NCBI RefSeq assembly: GCF_009755665.1
Contig: NZ_CP046622.1
Coordinates: forward strand, 2,356,001 to 2,420,000
Direction of reading: 5' to 3'
Source of the DNA: Variovorax paradoxus
GTDB lineage: Bacteria > Pseudomonadota > Gammaproteobacteria > Burkholderiales > Burkholderiaceae_C
Length of the DNA stretch: 64,000 nt
Shown here: positions 1-7,728 of the stretch, piece by piece
How positions within the stretch are numbered: the first letter of the stretch is position 1
Layout of the letters: the number at the start of each line of letters is the position of its first letter
The notes under the pieces: generated by a model
Seen by the model: only the letters and a program-made list of their open reading frames with translations
Database searches by the model: none
What the model was told of the DNA's origin: nothing
Made by a program: the position numbers and the translations under genes

Positions 1-1656
1 GGCAGGCGCCAGGCCTCCCTCCACCCAGCCCTCGAGCGCAGCGAGCGAGTCCCAGTTGGGAATGAAGCTGCCCGTGCCGTGGCCCATGCCGGGCACGGTG
101 TAGAAGCGCACATGCTCGTCCACGGCGGCCTGGCCCACGGTGGCGATGAGCTGCTTGTAGTAGTCGATGGTCGAGTTGGGGCTGATCACCTCGTCGGCCA
201 GGCCGTGCAGCATGATGACCCGGCCGCCGCGCGCGAAGAAGGGTGCGAGGTTGGGGTTGGTGGCATCGGTAAGCGCCGACACCTCGCTCACGCGCGCGGC
301 GAAAGCGCCCGGGTCCAGCGGATCGAAGCCCAGCGAGTCGAAGCTGTCGATGCGCGTGACGAAGTACTTCACCCACTGGTCGCCCGTGACGTACATGTTG
401 GCGTCGGCCGAGGTGGCGGGATTGCCCGGCACCTTTCGCGTGCCCAGGTCGCGCGTGGTGTAGGGGCCCGCCACCAGTGCGCCTTCAAGGATGTTGTAGC
501 CGCCTGCACGCTTTACGCCGTTGGCCAGCGAGTAGGTGCTGAACTCGAGCGGCGATTCGATGGTGCGCACGGTGGCAAGCTGCGCGTCCGAAAGGCAGCT
601 GTCGCCGGCGTCGGTGCCGCCGCTGCAGCGCAGCGACGCGAGGATCTGCGTGTTCAGCAGCCGGCAGCTTTCCACGTTGCTCACGATGTTGTCGGCCGCG
701 CCGTCGAGCTTGTCGCAGGCCTGCATGGCCGCCTTTTGCACCAGCAGCGTCTTGGCCACGTTCATCCAGCCGGCGCCGCCGTTGTTGTACAGCGCGCGGC
801 CCACCGCCACGTTCGATAGCCGCGTACCGGTGTAGTTGAGCGCGGGCTCGTTGGCAATCACGCCGTCGTAGTCTTGTGGCCAACGCTGGATGTAGCTGAG
901 CGCATCGCGCCCACCGGTGGAGGTGCCGAGAAAGTAGGCGTAGGCGGGCTCGATGCCGTAGCGCGCGAGCACCAGCGCCTGCGCCACGTCGCGCGTCTTC
1001 TTGAGCGAATTGCCGCCGTAGTTGGCAAGCTGCTCGTCGTTGGCGGCAAAGCGCCCGTCGGTGATGCTGCTCGACTGGTGGCCCGAATCGTCGCCGTAGG
1101 TCGCATATCCCAGCGCAAGCGGGGCGGGCTTGCCCGCGGGGCCGAAGCGGATGACCTCGGTGCCGTCGATCAGCACGCCGTCGAAGCCGCCACCGCCGAA
1201 GTGAATGGTCTTGCGGTTCCATTTTTCGGGCAGGTTGACTGCGAAGTTGATGGCTTGGGAAGCAGGGTCCATCGGCTGGATGGAACCGCGCACGCGGCAG
1301 TAGTCGCCGAGCCGGTTTCCGGCGTCGGTTGCGGCCACCGGCGTGGCGCTGGTGACGGTTGCGCCCTGCGTGGGCAGGCTGATGAGCGAGGCAGGCAGGC
1401 TCTTGCCGGCGAGATCCGTGCAGGCAACCACCGGCTGCACGGGCGGCGGCGGCGGGTTGTCGGGCGGATCGGTATCGGGCGTGCCGCCATTGGACGGGGG
1501 CGGGGGCGATGCGATCGGAAGGAAGCCGGCGCCGGCACCACCGCCGCCACCACCACCGCAGGCGGCCAGAACCAGCGAAATACCGACCACCGCAACGAAC
1601 GAACGGCAGGCGCGAAAGGGCGCGTCAAGCAATGCAGAAAAGCGCGAGTTGCGCAT
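1..1656 (-). CDS. Tannase/feruloyl esterase family lipoprotein (3' end outside window)
   Basis: This frame stays open for 552 codons from the ATG at 1656 to the window edge, so the C terminus is missing. The N terminus is a lipoprotein signal with lipobox LVLAAC (Cys33), followed by a glycine run and a proline-rich linker. The nucleophile motif GTSTGG places the catalytic Ser near residue 246. The motifs HGLADE and GMGHG near the left edge supply the acid and histidine of an alpha/beta hydrolase. Spacing and motifs fit the tannase family (PF07519), which hydrolyses esters of aromatic acids. It probably acts in the periplasm or at the outer membrane. GGAG precedes the start. A LysR gene is divergent. 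The exact substrate cannot be told. Confidence 0.88.
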   Translation of the reverse strand, partial: MRNSRFSALLDAPFRACRSFVAVVGISLVLAACGGGGGGGAGAGFLPIASPPPPSNGGTPDTDPPDNPPPPPVQPVVACTDLAGKSLPASLISLPTQGATVTSATPVAATDAGNRLGDYCRVRGSIQPMDPASQAINFAVNLPEKWNRKTIHFGGGGFDGVLIDGTEVIRFGPAGKPAPLALGYATYGDDSGHQSSSITDGRFAANDEQLANYGGNSLKKTRDVAQALVLARYGIEPAYAYFLGTSTGGRDALSYIQRWPQDYDGVIANEPALNYTGTRLSNVAVGRALYNNGGAGWMNVAKTLLVQKAAMQACDKLDGAADNIVSNVESCRLLNTQILASLRCSGGTDAGDSCLSDAQLATVRTIESPLEFSTYSLANGVKRAGGYNILEGALVAGPYTTRDLGTRKVPGNPATSADANMYVTGDQWVKYFVTRIDSFDSLGFDPLDPGAFAARVSEVSALTDATNPNLAPFFARGGRVIMLHGLADEVISPNSTIDYYKQLIATVGQAAVDEHVRFYTVPGMGHGTGSFIPNWDSLAALEGWVEGGLAPA

Positions 1657-1673
1657 GGACTTGTCTCCGGAAT

Positions 1674-1697
1674 GCGGCCTCGGTGGGCCGCTTTTTT
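1674..1697 (+). terminator. Perfect hairpin plus T-run between tannase start and its promoter region
   Basis: GCGGCC (1674-1679) pairs with GGCCGC (1686-1691) around a 6-nt loop and is followed by six T on the plus strand. It has the form of an intrinsic terminator for plus-strand transcription. In the tannase mRNA the same hairpin lies in the 5' leader just upstream of the ribosome binding site. Confidence 0.6.
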
Positions 1698-1726
1698 GAA
1701 TGAGCGGCCGGACGATAGGTGCACGG

Positions 1727-1739
1727 TGACCTAGGGTCA
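1727..1739. promoter_or_regulatory. Candidate LysR operator
   Basis: TGACC-TAG-GGTCA is a perfect inverted repeat in the 119-bp gap between the divergent tannase and LysR genes. It lies 37 bp upstream of the LysR start. This is the usual place for an autoregulatory LysR site. Binding is inferred. Confidence 0.45.
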
Positions 1740-1775
1740 AATAAAATAAAGAGGCACTTTCGATATGAAAAAAAT

Positions 1776-2696
1776 ATGGAGATAAGACCGCTTCGCTACT
1801 TCGTGGCCGTTGCCGAGACCGGCCATATGACGCGGGCCGCCGAACAACTGGGCATTCAGCAGCCGCCGTTGAGCCAGGCCATCAAGGCTCTCGAACGCGA
1901 GCTGGGCGTGCTGTTGTTCCGGCGGCACCCGCGTGGCGTGGCGCTCACCGATGCGGGGCGGCTGTTCCAGGTGGAGGCCCTGCGCATGCTGCAGGACATG
2001 GCGGCCATGAAGCAGCGCATGGCGCGCGTGGCCAAAGGGCAGGCCGGCACGCTGGCGGTGGGCTTCACCAGCTCGGCCGCGGCGCACCGCTTCGTGCCCG
2101 AGGCATTGCGCGCCTTTCGCCGTGCGCATCCGGACGTGGAACTGCAGCTGCGCGAAGACAACGCGGCCGAACTCACCGAGGCGCTGGACGCCGGCCGGCT
2201 GCACTGCGGCCTGCTGCGCGTGCCGGTGGCGCGGCCCGAGGGCCTGCGCTTCGAAACGCTGCTGCGCGAACCCGTACTGGTGGCAATGCCGAGCGACCAC
2301 CGCTTTGCCCTTGCGCGAAGCAAGGCCTCGCGGCCGCTGCCGCTTGCGAAGCTGTGCGAGGACGGCATCATCCTCGTGCGCCGTCCGGGCGCGCCGGGCC
2401 TCTACGCCGAGTTGCTTGCAATGTGCCATGCCAAGGGCCTGCGCCCGCGCGTGGTGGCCGAGGTGGACCGCATGATGACCAACCTGAATCTCGTGGCCGC
2501 GGGTGTCGGCCTGTCGGTGGTGCCGGCTTCGATGACCGGCGTGCATGCGCATGCGATTGCCTACACCCGGCTTGCCGACGGCGGCCAGCTCGACGCGCCG
2601 CTCACGCTGGTGTCGCGCGTGGAAGAAGACAACCTGCCCGCACAGCACTTTGCCGCGCTGCTGCGCAGGCATGCGAGCGAGAACCCCGGGTCATGA
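1776..2696 (+). CDS. LysR-family transcriptional regulator
   Basis: 306 aa. The N-terminal winged helix-turn-helix covers roughly residues 1-60 (QQPPLSQAIKALE is the recognition region), followed by a LysR substrate-binding domain. The ATG at 1776 gives the standard N terminus MEIRPLRYF. An upstream in-frame ATG at 1719 would add 19 atypical residues. The divergent tannase gene and the overlapping Bug receptor suggest it controls uptake and hydrolysis of an aromatic or carboxylic ester compound. The stop overlaps the next start (ATGA). Confidence 0.9.
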   Translation: MEIRPLRYFVAVAETGHMTRAAEQLGIQQPPLSQAIKALERELGVLLFRRHPRGVALTDAGRLFQVEALRMLQDMAAMKQRMARVAKGQAGTLAVGFTSSAAAHRFVPEALRAFRRAHPDVELQLREDNAAELTEALDAGRLHCGLLRVPVARPEGLRFETLLREPVLVAMPSDHRFALARSKASRPLPLAKLCEDGIILVRRPGAPGLYAELLAMCHAKGLRPRVVAEVDRMMTNLNLVAAGVGLSVVPASMTGVHAHAIAYTRLADGGQLDAPLTLVSRVEEDNLPAQHFAALLRRHASENPGS

Positions 2697-3691
2697 GTTT
2701 TTTACTGCGTCGCCGCCGCTTGGTGCGTGATAGCGGCATTGCCCTTGCGGCTGCCTGTGCTGTGCCTCGGCTGCTGCGGGCGGCGCCGGCGCAATGGCCG
2801 AACCGGCCGGTTCGTCTGATCGTGGTCTACCCGCCGGGCGGCGTGAGCGACGGCATGGCCCGCGTGCTGGCCGAGCCGCTCGCCCAATCGCTCGGCGTTC
2901 CGGTGCTCGTCGAGAACCGGCCCGGCGCAGGCGGCAGCATCGGCATGGGTGCGCTGGCGCGTGCCACGCCCGACGGCTGCACGCTCGCGTTTTCGGCCAT
3001 CAGCCCGATCACGCTGCATCCACTGGTTGCGCGCGTGCCCTATGACGCGTTGCGCGCCTTCGCCCCGGTGGCAAGCGTGATGCGCACGCCCGTGCTCGTG
3101 GTCGGCACGCCGGCCTTTGCGGGCCGCGGCTTCCAGGAGCTGATTGCACTTGCGCGCAGCCAGCCCGGCGCAGTGCGGTGGGCCACCTCGGGCGTGGCCA
3201 CCATCGGCCACATGGTGCTGGCGCAGGTGCGCATGCAAAGCCGCACCGCCATCACGCACATTCCGTACGCGGGCGGCGGCCCGCAACTCAACGATGCACT
3301 CGGCGGGCAGTTCGAGGTGCTGTCGACCAACGTTGCCGCGCAGCAGCTGCAGTACATAGGGGAAGGGCGGCTGCAGGCGCTCGCGGTGGGTTCAGCCGCG
3401 CGCATCGAGGCCTTGCCCGCGGTGCCGACGCTCGCCGAGCTGGGCTACGAGCGGGCCAATCGCGATTCGCTCTTCGGCATCTTCGCGCCCGCCCGCACGC
3501 CCGTGGCGGTGCTGCAGTGGCTCAATGCGCAGATCAACCGGGTGCTGAGCAGCGATGCCGTGCGCGTGCGGCTGCGCGGCGCGTACAACCTGCCGGTGGG
3601 CGGAGCCATCGAAGATCTTGCGCAAGAGATTGCCGTCGACCGGCGGCGCAACCGCGAGCTGGTGTCCGGAGACCGATCGCAGTTCGACTAG
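2693..3691 (+). CDS. Bug-family periplasmic solute-binding protein (TTT receptor)
   Basis: 332 aa. An arginine-rich N terminus and hydrophobic stretch form an export signal. The mature part has the Bug/TctC pattern (PF03401): WPNRPVRLIVVYPPGG, then VENRPGAGG, then HIPYAGGGP. These proteins bind carboxylated small molecules for tripartite tricarboxylate transporters or act as orphan sensors. No TctA or TctB membrane gene is present here, as is common in this group. The ATG overlaps the LysR stop, so the two are probably translationally coupled. Confidence 0.88.
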   Translation: MSFLLRRRRLVRDSGIALAAACAVPRLLRAAPAQWPNRPVRLIVVYPPGGVSDGMARVLAEPLAQSLGVPVLVENRPGAGGSIGMGALARATPDGCTLAFSAISPITLHPLVARVPYDALRAFAPVASVMRTPVLVVGTPAFAGRGFQELIALARSQPGAVRWATSGVATIGHMVLAQVRMQSRTAITHIPYAGGGPQLNDALGGQFEVLSTNVAAQQLQYIGEGRLQALAVGSAARIEALPAVPTLAELGYERANRDSLFGIFAPARTPVAVLQWLNAQINRVLSSDAVRVRLRGAYNLPVGGAIEDLAQEIAVDRRRNRELVSGDRSQFD

Positions 3692-3841
3692 CCGCACGGC
3701 TTTTTCGGTTGGCTGCCGGCTGACACGCGCATAGGTACAAACCTACGCTGGAAACCAAAGTCTTCACCTTCAATGGCGCCGACGTCGAAAGGAGATTGAG
3801 GCGTGCCGTGCGTCTCGTCCTCGGCGGATCAGGAGACAGCC

Positions 3842-5632
3842 ATGCGCACTCGGAACGAGAAGAAGAACGACGAGGCAAGCCAGACCGCCGATAACGGCGG
3901 CGGCACAGATCCCCAGCAAGCCCTGACCGGCACCACCCGACGCTCGCTCATACGCAACGCCGTACTGTTCGCGATGTTCTCGGCCAGCGGGGTGAGCCTG
4001 ACAGGCTGCGGCGGCGGCGGTGGTGGAGGAGGCGGCGGAGGCATCGGAGGGGGAATCGGCGGAGGCGGCGGCAGTCCGCCCGTGAGCACCGGCCCGCTGT
4101 TCAAGCACGGCGTTGCCAGCGGCGACCCGTTGTCCGACCGCGTGATTCTCTGGACTCGTGTGACGGCGCCCGCACCGGGCGCCCTCAACGTCGAATGGCA
4201 ACTTGCAAGCGACGAGCGTTTTGGCGTGATCGTTGCGCGCGGCACGGTGAGCGCCGGCCCCGAGCGCGACTACACGGTGAAGGTGGACGCCACCGGGCTC
4301 CAGCCGGCCAGCACCTATTTCTATCGCTTCGTGGTGGGCAGCGAGGCCTCGCCCATCGGCCGCACCCGCACGCTGCCGGTGGGCGGTGTTTCGCAGGCCC
4401 GGCTGGCGGTGGTGTCCTGCTCCAACTTTCCGAGCGGCTATTTCAATGTGTACGCCGACATTGCCAAGCGCACCGACATCGACGTGGTCCTGCATCTGGG
4501 CGACTACATCTACGAGTTCGGCCGCGTGGGCTATGCGTCGCAACTGGCCATTGCCATCGACCGCGAATCGACACCCGACCATGAGATCCTGACGCTTGCG
4601 GACTACCGCCAGCGCCACGCGCAATACCGCACAGACAGCGACCTGCGCGCGCTGCATGCGCGGTTTCCCATGATTGCGGTGTGGGACGACCACGACCTGG
4701 CCGACAACGCATGGTCGGGCGGCGCCGCCAACCACGACGAAGCGAGCGAGGGCAGCTTTGCGGCGCGGCGCGCGGCGGCCGTGCAGGCCTACCACGAGTG
4801 GCTGCCGACGCGGCTGCCCGACCCGGCCAACCCGCTGCTGATCTACCGCTCGTTCGACTTCGGCACGCTGGCTTCGCTGCACATGCTCGACACCCGGCTG
4901 ATCGGCCGCGAACGGCAGCTCACGCTCGACCAATACCTGGCGGGCGAGGCGGCAGCGCCCACGCGCCAGTTGCTGGGCCAGCCGCAGGTGGATTGGCTCT
5001 CCGCGCGCATGGCGGCCTCGGCCGGTACCTGGCAGGTGCTGGGCCAGCAGGTGCTCATGATGCGCATGACCATTCCCCTGAGCATTGCGGCCAACTTCAG
5101 TCCCGAGACGCTGGGCGCCTACGTGGCCGCGCAGGCGCTTCCGGACACCGCCCGCAGCGACAGCCAGAGGGCCTTGCTCGCCCAGCAGAAGGTGCCCTAC
5201 AACATGGACGCATGGGACGGCTACCCGGCCGCGCGCGACACCGTGCTTGCCATGGCGCGCAACCAGGGCAAGAACCTGGTCTCGCTGGCTGGCGACACGC
5301 ACAACGCCTGGGCCGGCAACCTCACCGATGTTTCGGGGCAGCGCGTGGGGGTGGAATTCGGAACGTCGTCGGTGTCTTCGCCCGGCTTCGAGCGTGCGCT
5401 GCCGCTGATTGCCAACGACCTGCTGGCCGACGGCTTCCTGCGCATGGTCGACGACCTGCGCTACGCCGAAACCAGCAAGCGCGGCTATGCCGTGCTGACC
5501 CTGACACCCAACGAAGCGCGCTGCGAATACGTCGAGGTCAGCACGGTGCTGAGCCGCGACTATGCGGTAAGAACCGCCGCCACGCTGCGCGCGCTGCCGG
5601 GCACCGGCAACCTTCAGGTGCTTGCGGCCTGA
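3842..5632 (+). CDS. PhoD-like alkaline phosphatase/phosphodiesterase, Tat lipoprotein
   Basis: 596 aa. Twin arginines at residues 33-34 (TTRRSLIRN) begin a Tat signal. It ends in a lipobox-like SLTGC (Cys56) and is followed by a long glycine tract. The mature protein starts with the PhoD N-terminal signature HGVASGDPLSDRVILWTR and carries metal-site motifs HLGDYIYE, WDDHD and GDTHNAW. The family (PF16655/PF09423) hydrolyses phosphomonoesters or phosphodiesters with Ca/Fe. The start at 3842 is preceded by CAGGAGAC. No phosphate regulon genes flank it. The substrate is unknown. Confidence 0.9.
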   Translation: MRTRNEKKNDEASQTADNGGGTDPQQALTGTTRRSLIRNAVLFAMFSASGVSLTGCGGGGGGGGGGGIGGGIGGGGGSPPVSTGPLFKHGVASGDPLSDRVILWTRVTAPAPGALNVEWQLASDERFGVIVARGTVSAGPERDYTVKVDATGLQPASTYFYRFVVGSEASPIGRTRTLPVGGVSQARLAVVSCSNFPSGYFNVYADIAKRTDIDVVLHLGDYIYEFGRVGYASQLAIAIDRESTPDHEILTLADYRQRHAQYRTDSDLRALHARFPMIAVWDDHDLADNAWSGGAANHDEASEGSFAARRAAAVQAYHEWLPTRLPDPANPLLIYRSFDFGTLASLHMLDTRLIGRERQLTLDQYLAGEAAAPTRQLLGQPQVDWLSARMAASAGTWQVLGQQVLMMRMTIPLSIAANFSPETLGAYVAAQALPDTARSDSQRALLAQQKVPYNMDAWDGYPAARDTVLAMARNQGKNLVSLAGDTHNAWAGNLTDVSGQRVGVEFGTSSVSSPGFERALPLIANDLLADGFLRMVDDLRYAETSKRGYAVLTLTPNEARCEYVEVSTVLSRDYAVRTAATLRALPGTGNLQVLAA

Positions 5633-5725
5633 GGGTGGGTTGGGCCGACGCGGCGTGTGGTTGCTGACGTTGCTGCACGCAAGCGTGCGCGACGATGGGC
5701 CATGCGCCCGAAGCGTCGCCACGCG

Positions 5726-6004
5726 TCACATCAGGCGGAATCCTCGGGTGAATTGCATCGAGGTCTGCGCGGAGGACTTGGGCGCACTCCCCATCTTCGC
5801 GATTTCGGCAAGGCCGTTTTCAGTGATGCGAAGCACCGTGGCCACGCGCGATGAAGCGTAGCGCCCGGTCTGCTTGAGCGGCCCGATATCCGCCTCGATC
5901 AAGCCGGTAGCCACAAGCACCGAGACATGCCGGAGCTCCTCCGGGATCACAACCCGGACCGGGAGCTGCACATGCTGCAGCCGCATCAAGAACAAAAGCG
6001 CCAT
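5726..6004 (-). CDS. Small protein related to the divergent 6173-6391 protein
   Basis: 92 aa from the ATG at 6004, which has GGAG at good spacing. I do not recognise the family. The core VATGLIEADIG followed by VLRITENGLAEIAK aligns with LAAAELIEANLP followed by VILRITPKGRAEL in the small gene divergent to it. Both look like the helix-turn-wing part of a small winged-helix protein, but this is a guess. The N terminus (MALLFLMRLQHVQLPV) is moderately hydrophobic. The C-terminal 25 residues have no counterpart in the sister protein. Confidence 0.6.
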   Translation of the reverse strand: MALLFLMRLQHVQLPVRVVIPEELRHVSVLVATGLIEADIGPLKQTGRYASSRVATVLRITENGLAEIAKMGSAPKSSAQTSMQFTRGFRLM

Positions 6005-6172
6005 ACGATTCTCCGGTTGCCCGTCCGATCTGGATACGAGTCGGTCAAAAGAATCACAAATTAGCGGCCGGTTTTCCAAGTGCCATTGCCGCAATGTCGT
6101 GTCGCGATGTAGGTCTTAAGCTCTACAATTTGCTTGGGAGTAATCTGGCCGCGTCGCTACCGAGGAGAAGTT

Positions 6173-6391
6173 ATGCCGATGAATTTCCTTCGCCGCATAG
6201 AGGACGCCTCATTCCCGTTGGCCATCCATGAAGAGGCCGACATTCAGTGCGCAGCCGTGCTGGCTGCTGCCGAGCTTATTGAGGCCAACCTCCCTGAACC
6301 TGACGACGTTTCAGGCCATCGGGGAGTGATCTTGCGCATCACGCCCAAAGGGCGGGCGGAACTCAGCCGGTCGCGAGAGGCGCAACGCTGA
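6173..6391 (+). CDS. Small protein, paralogue of the 5726-6004 product
   Basis: 72 aa. The start is supported by GAGGAGAAG upstream of the ATG. It shares with its divergent neighbour the pattern of an Ala/Glu-rich helix (AAELIEANL) followed by ILRITPKGRAEL, which resembles the last helix and wing of a winged-helix fold. The 168-bp shared upstream region suggests co-regulation. The function is unknown. An ATG two codons further (6179) is also possible. Confidence 0.62.
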   Translation: MPMNFLRRIEDASFPLAIHEEADIQCAAVLAAAELIEANLPEPDDVSGHRGVILRITPKGRAELSRSREAQR

Positions 6392-6449
6392 AGCGCTGTT
6401 CATCTGGGTGCAGCCGGGCGTCCGTGCTGCTGCGCCGGCGCACCGCTTG

Positions 6450-6553
6450 CCCAGCGCCTTGAATGCACTGACGCCGCACGCGCTGATTTCTGTTTGCGCC
6501 TGCGCTCTTGCATCGGCCACGCGCAGCATGCTCTCGTCGGCTGCAGCACTTCG
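6450..6553 (-). pseudogene. Remnant of the C terminus of an efflux outer-membrane factor gene
   Basis: These 104 bases match 10135-10239, the 3' end of the intact outer-membrane factor gene, with scattered substitutions. On the minus strand they read LRVADARAQAQTE and VSAFKALG, as in the intact copy. One C is missing where the intact copy has GTCGGCCTGCAG, so the preceding EVLQ is in another frame. Similarity stops abruptly on both sides. It is a dead fragment of a duplication or of a lost paralogous pump. Confidence 0.85.
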
Positions 6554-6581
6554 TGCTGCGGGCTTGTCGAGGCACCCTGGC

Positions 6582-6734
6582 TCATCGGCTCAGCCCAACT
6601 GCGTTCATGAGAAAGCGAAGCAGAAGGGCGGCCAGGTAGAGAGACACCACGCTGGCCATCCAGATGGCAAGCAGCCATCCGAACCGGCGCAACCATTTGC
6701 CGCGGCCGTCGGGGCCGGGGTCAGTGGTACCCAT
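6582..6734 (-). CDS. DUF2474/CydX-like small subunit of cytochrome bd
   Basis: 50 aa, MGTTDPGPDGRGKWLRRFGW onward, with one transmembrane helix (about residues 20-43, LLAIWMASVVSLYLAALLL). The start lies inside the last codons of cydB (14-bp overlap), so it is translated with the oxidase. The pattern of basic residues, RxGW, then W-x-x-S in the helix and ending LLRFLM matches DUF2474 proteins that follow cyanide-insensitive type cydAB operons. By analogy with CydX it should stabilise the oxidase. It is short enough to be missed by automatic calling. Confidence 0.82.
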   Translation of the reverse strand: MGTTDPGPDGRGKWLRRFGWLLAIWMASVVSLYLAALLLRFLMNAVGLSR

Positions 6735-7728
6735 CGCCATGCCTCACCTTGCCGCGGAACACCCAATAGCTCCATGCGGTGTACATCAGGATGACCGGAA
6801 TGATCAGCAAGGCGCCGACCAGCGCAAAGCCCAGGCTCTGCGGCGGGCCCGCCGCCTGCCAGATGCTGATGTCCGGCGGGATGACGTTGGGCCACAGGCT
6901 GATGCCCAGCCCGGTGTAGCCCAGGAACAGCAGCCCCAGCGTGAGCACGAAAGGCGATGCGTGCCCCTCGCCGCCCAGCTCGCGCAGCAGGCGCCACGTG
7001 ACCAGGGCCACCAGCGTGGGCACCGGCGCAAACCACAGCAGATTCGGCAAGCTGAACCAGCGCCTGGCAATCGCCTCGTGCGCGAGCGGCGTCCAGATGC
7101 TGATGGCGATGATCACGGCCAGCATCAGCCAGGCCAGCGGCCGCGCCAGGCTGCGCATGCGCATCTGCAGGCGGCCTTCGGTCTTCATCACCAGCCACGT
7201 GGCGCCCAGCAGCGCATAGGCCGCCACCAGCGCCACACCGGTGAAAAGCGAGAACGGCGAGACCCAGTCGAACGCCCCGCCGGCGTAGTTGCCGCCTTCC
7301 ACCGGCATGCCGTTCAGGAACGCCCCCAGCGTCACCCCCTGGAAGAAGGCCGCGGTGACCGAGCCGCCGATGAAGGCATGGTCCCACCAGCGGCGCTTGC
7401 CCGCACGCGCCTTGAAGCGGAACTCGAAGGCCACGCCGCGGAACACCAGCCCCACCAGCATCAGGATGAGCGGCAGGTAGAACGCGCTGAGGATCACCGC
7501 GTAGGCCAACGGAAACGCCGCCAGCAGCCCGGCGCCGCCCAGCACCAGCCAGGTCTCGTTGCCGTCCCACACGGGCGCCACGGTGTTCATCAGCACGTCG
7601 CGGTCTTCCTTGGCGGGCACGAACGGAAACAGGATGCCGATGCCCAGGTCGAAGCCGTCCATCACCACGTACATCATGATGCCGAACAGGATGATCACGG
7701 CCCAGATCAGGGGAAGATCAATGCCCAT
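6721..7728 (-). CDS. cydB: Cytochrome bd ubiquinol oxidase subunit II
   Basis: 335 aa with about eight transmembrane helices. It begins MGIDLPLIWAVIILFGIMMY and contains the family segment VVMDGFDLGIG and the WDGNETWLV motif. It partners CydA in reducing O2 to water with quinol as donor, at the inner membrane. The start overlaps the end of cydA by 11 bp. The length and sequence style are those of the CioB-like branch. No cydDC assembly genes are in the window. Confidence 0.95.
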   Translation of the reverse strand: MGIDLPLIWAVIILFGIMMYVVMDGFDLGIGILFPFVPAKEDRDVLMNTVAPVWDGNETWLVLGGAGLLAAFPLAYAVILSAFYLPLILMLVGLVFRGVAFEFRFKARAGKRRWWDHAFIGGSVTAAFFQGVTLGAFLNGMPVEGGNYAGGAFDWVSPFSLFTGVALVAAYALLGATWLVMKTEGRLQMRMRSLARPLAWLMLAVIIAISIWTPLAHEAIARRWFSLPNLLWFAPVPTLVALVTWRLLRELGGEGHASPFVLTLGLLFLGYTGLGISLWPNVIPPDISIWQAAGPPQSLGFALVGALLIIPVILMYTAWSYWVFRGKVRHGDGYH

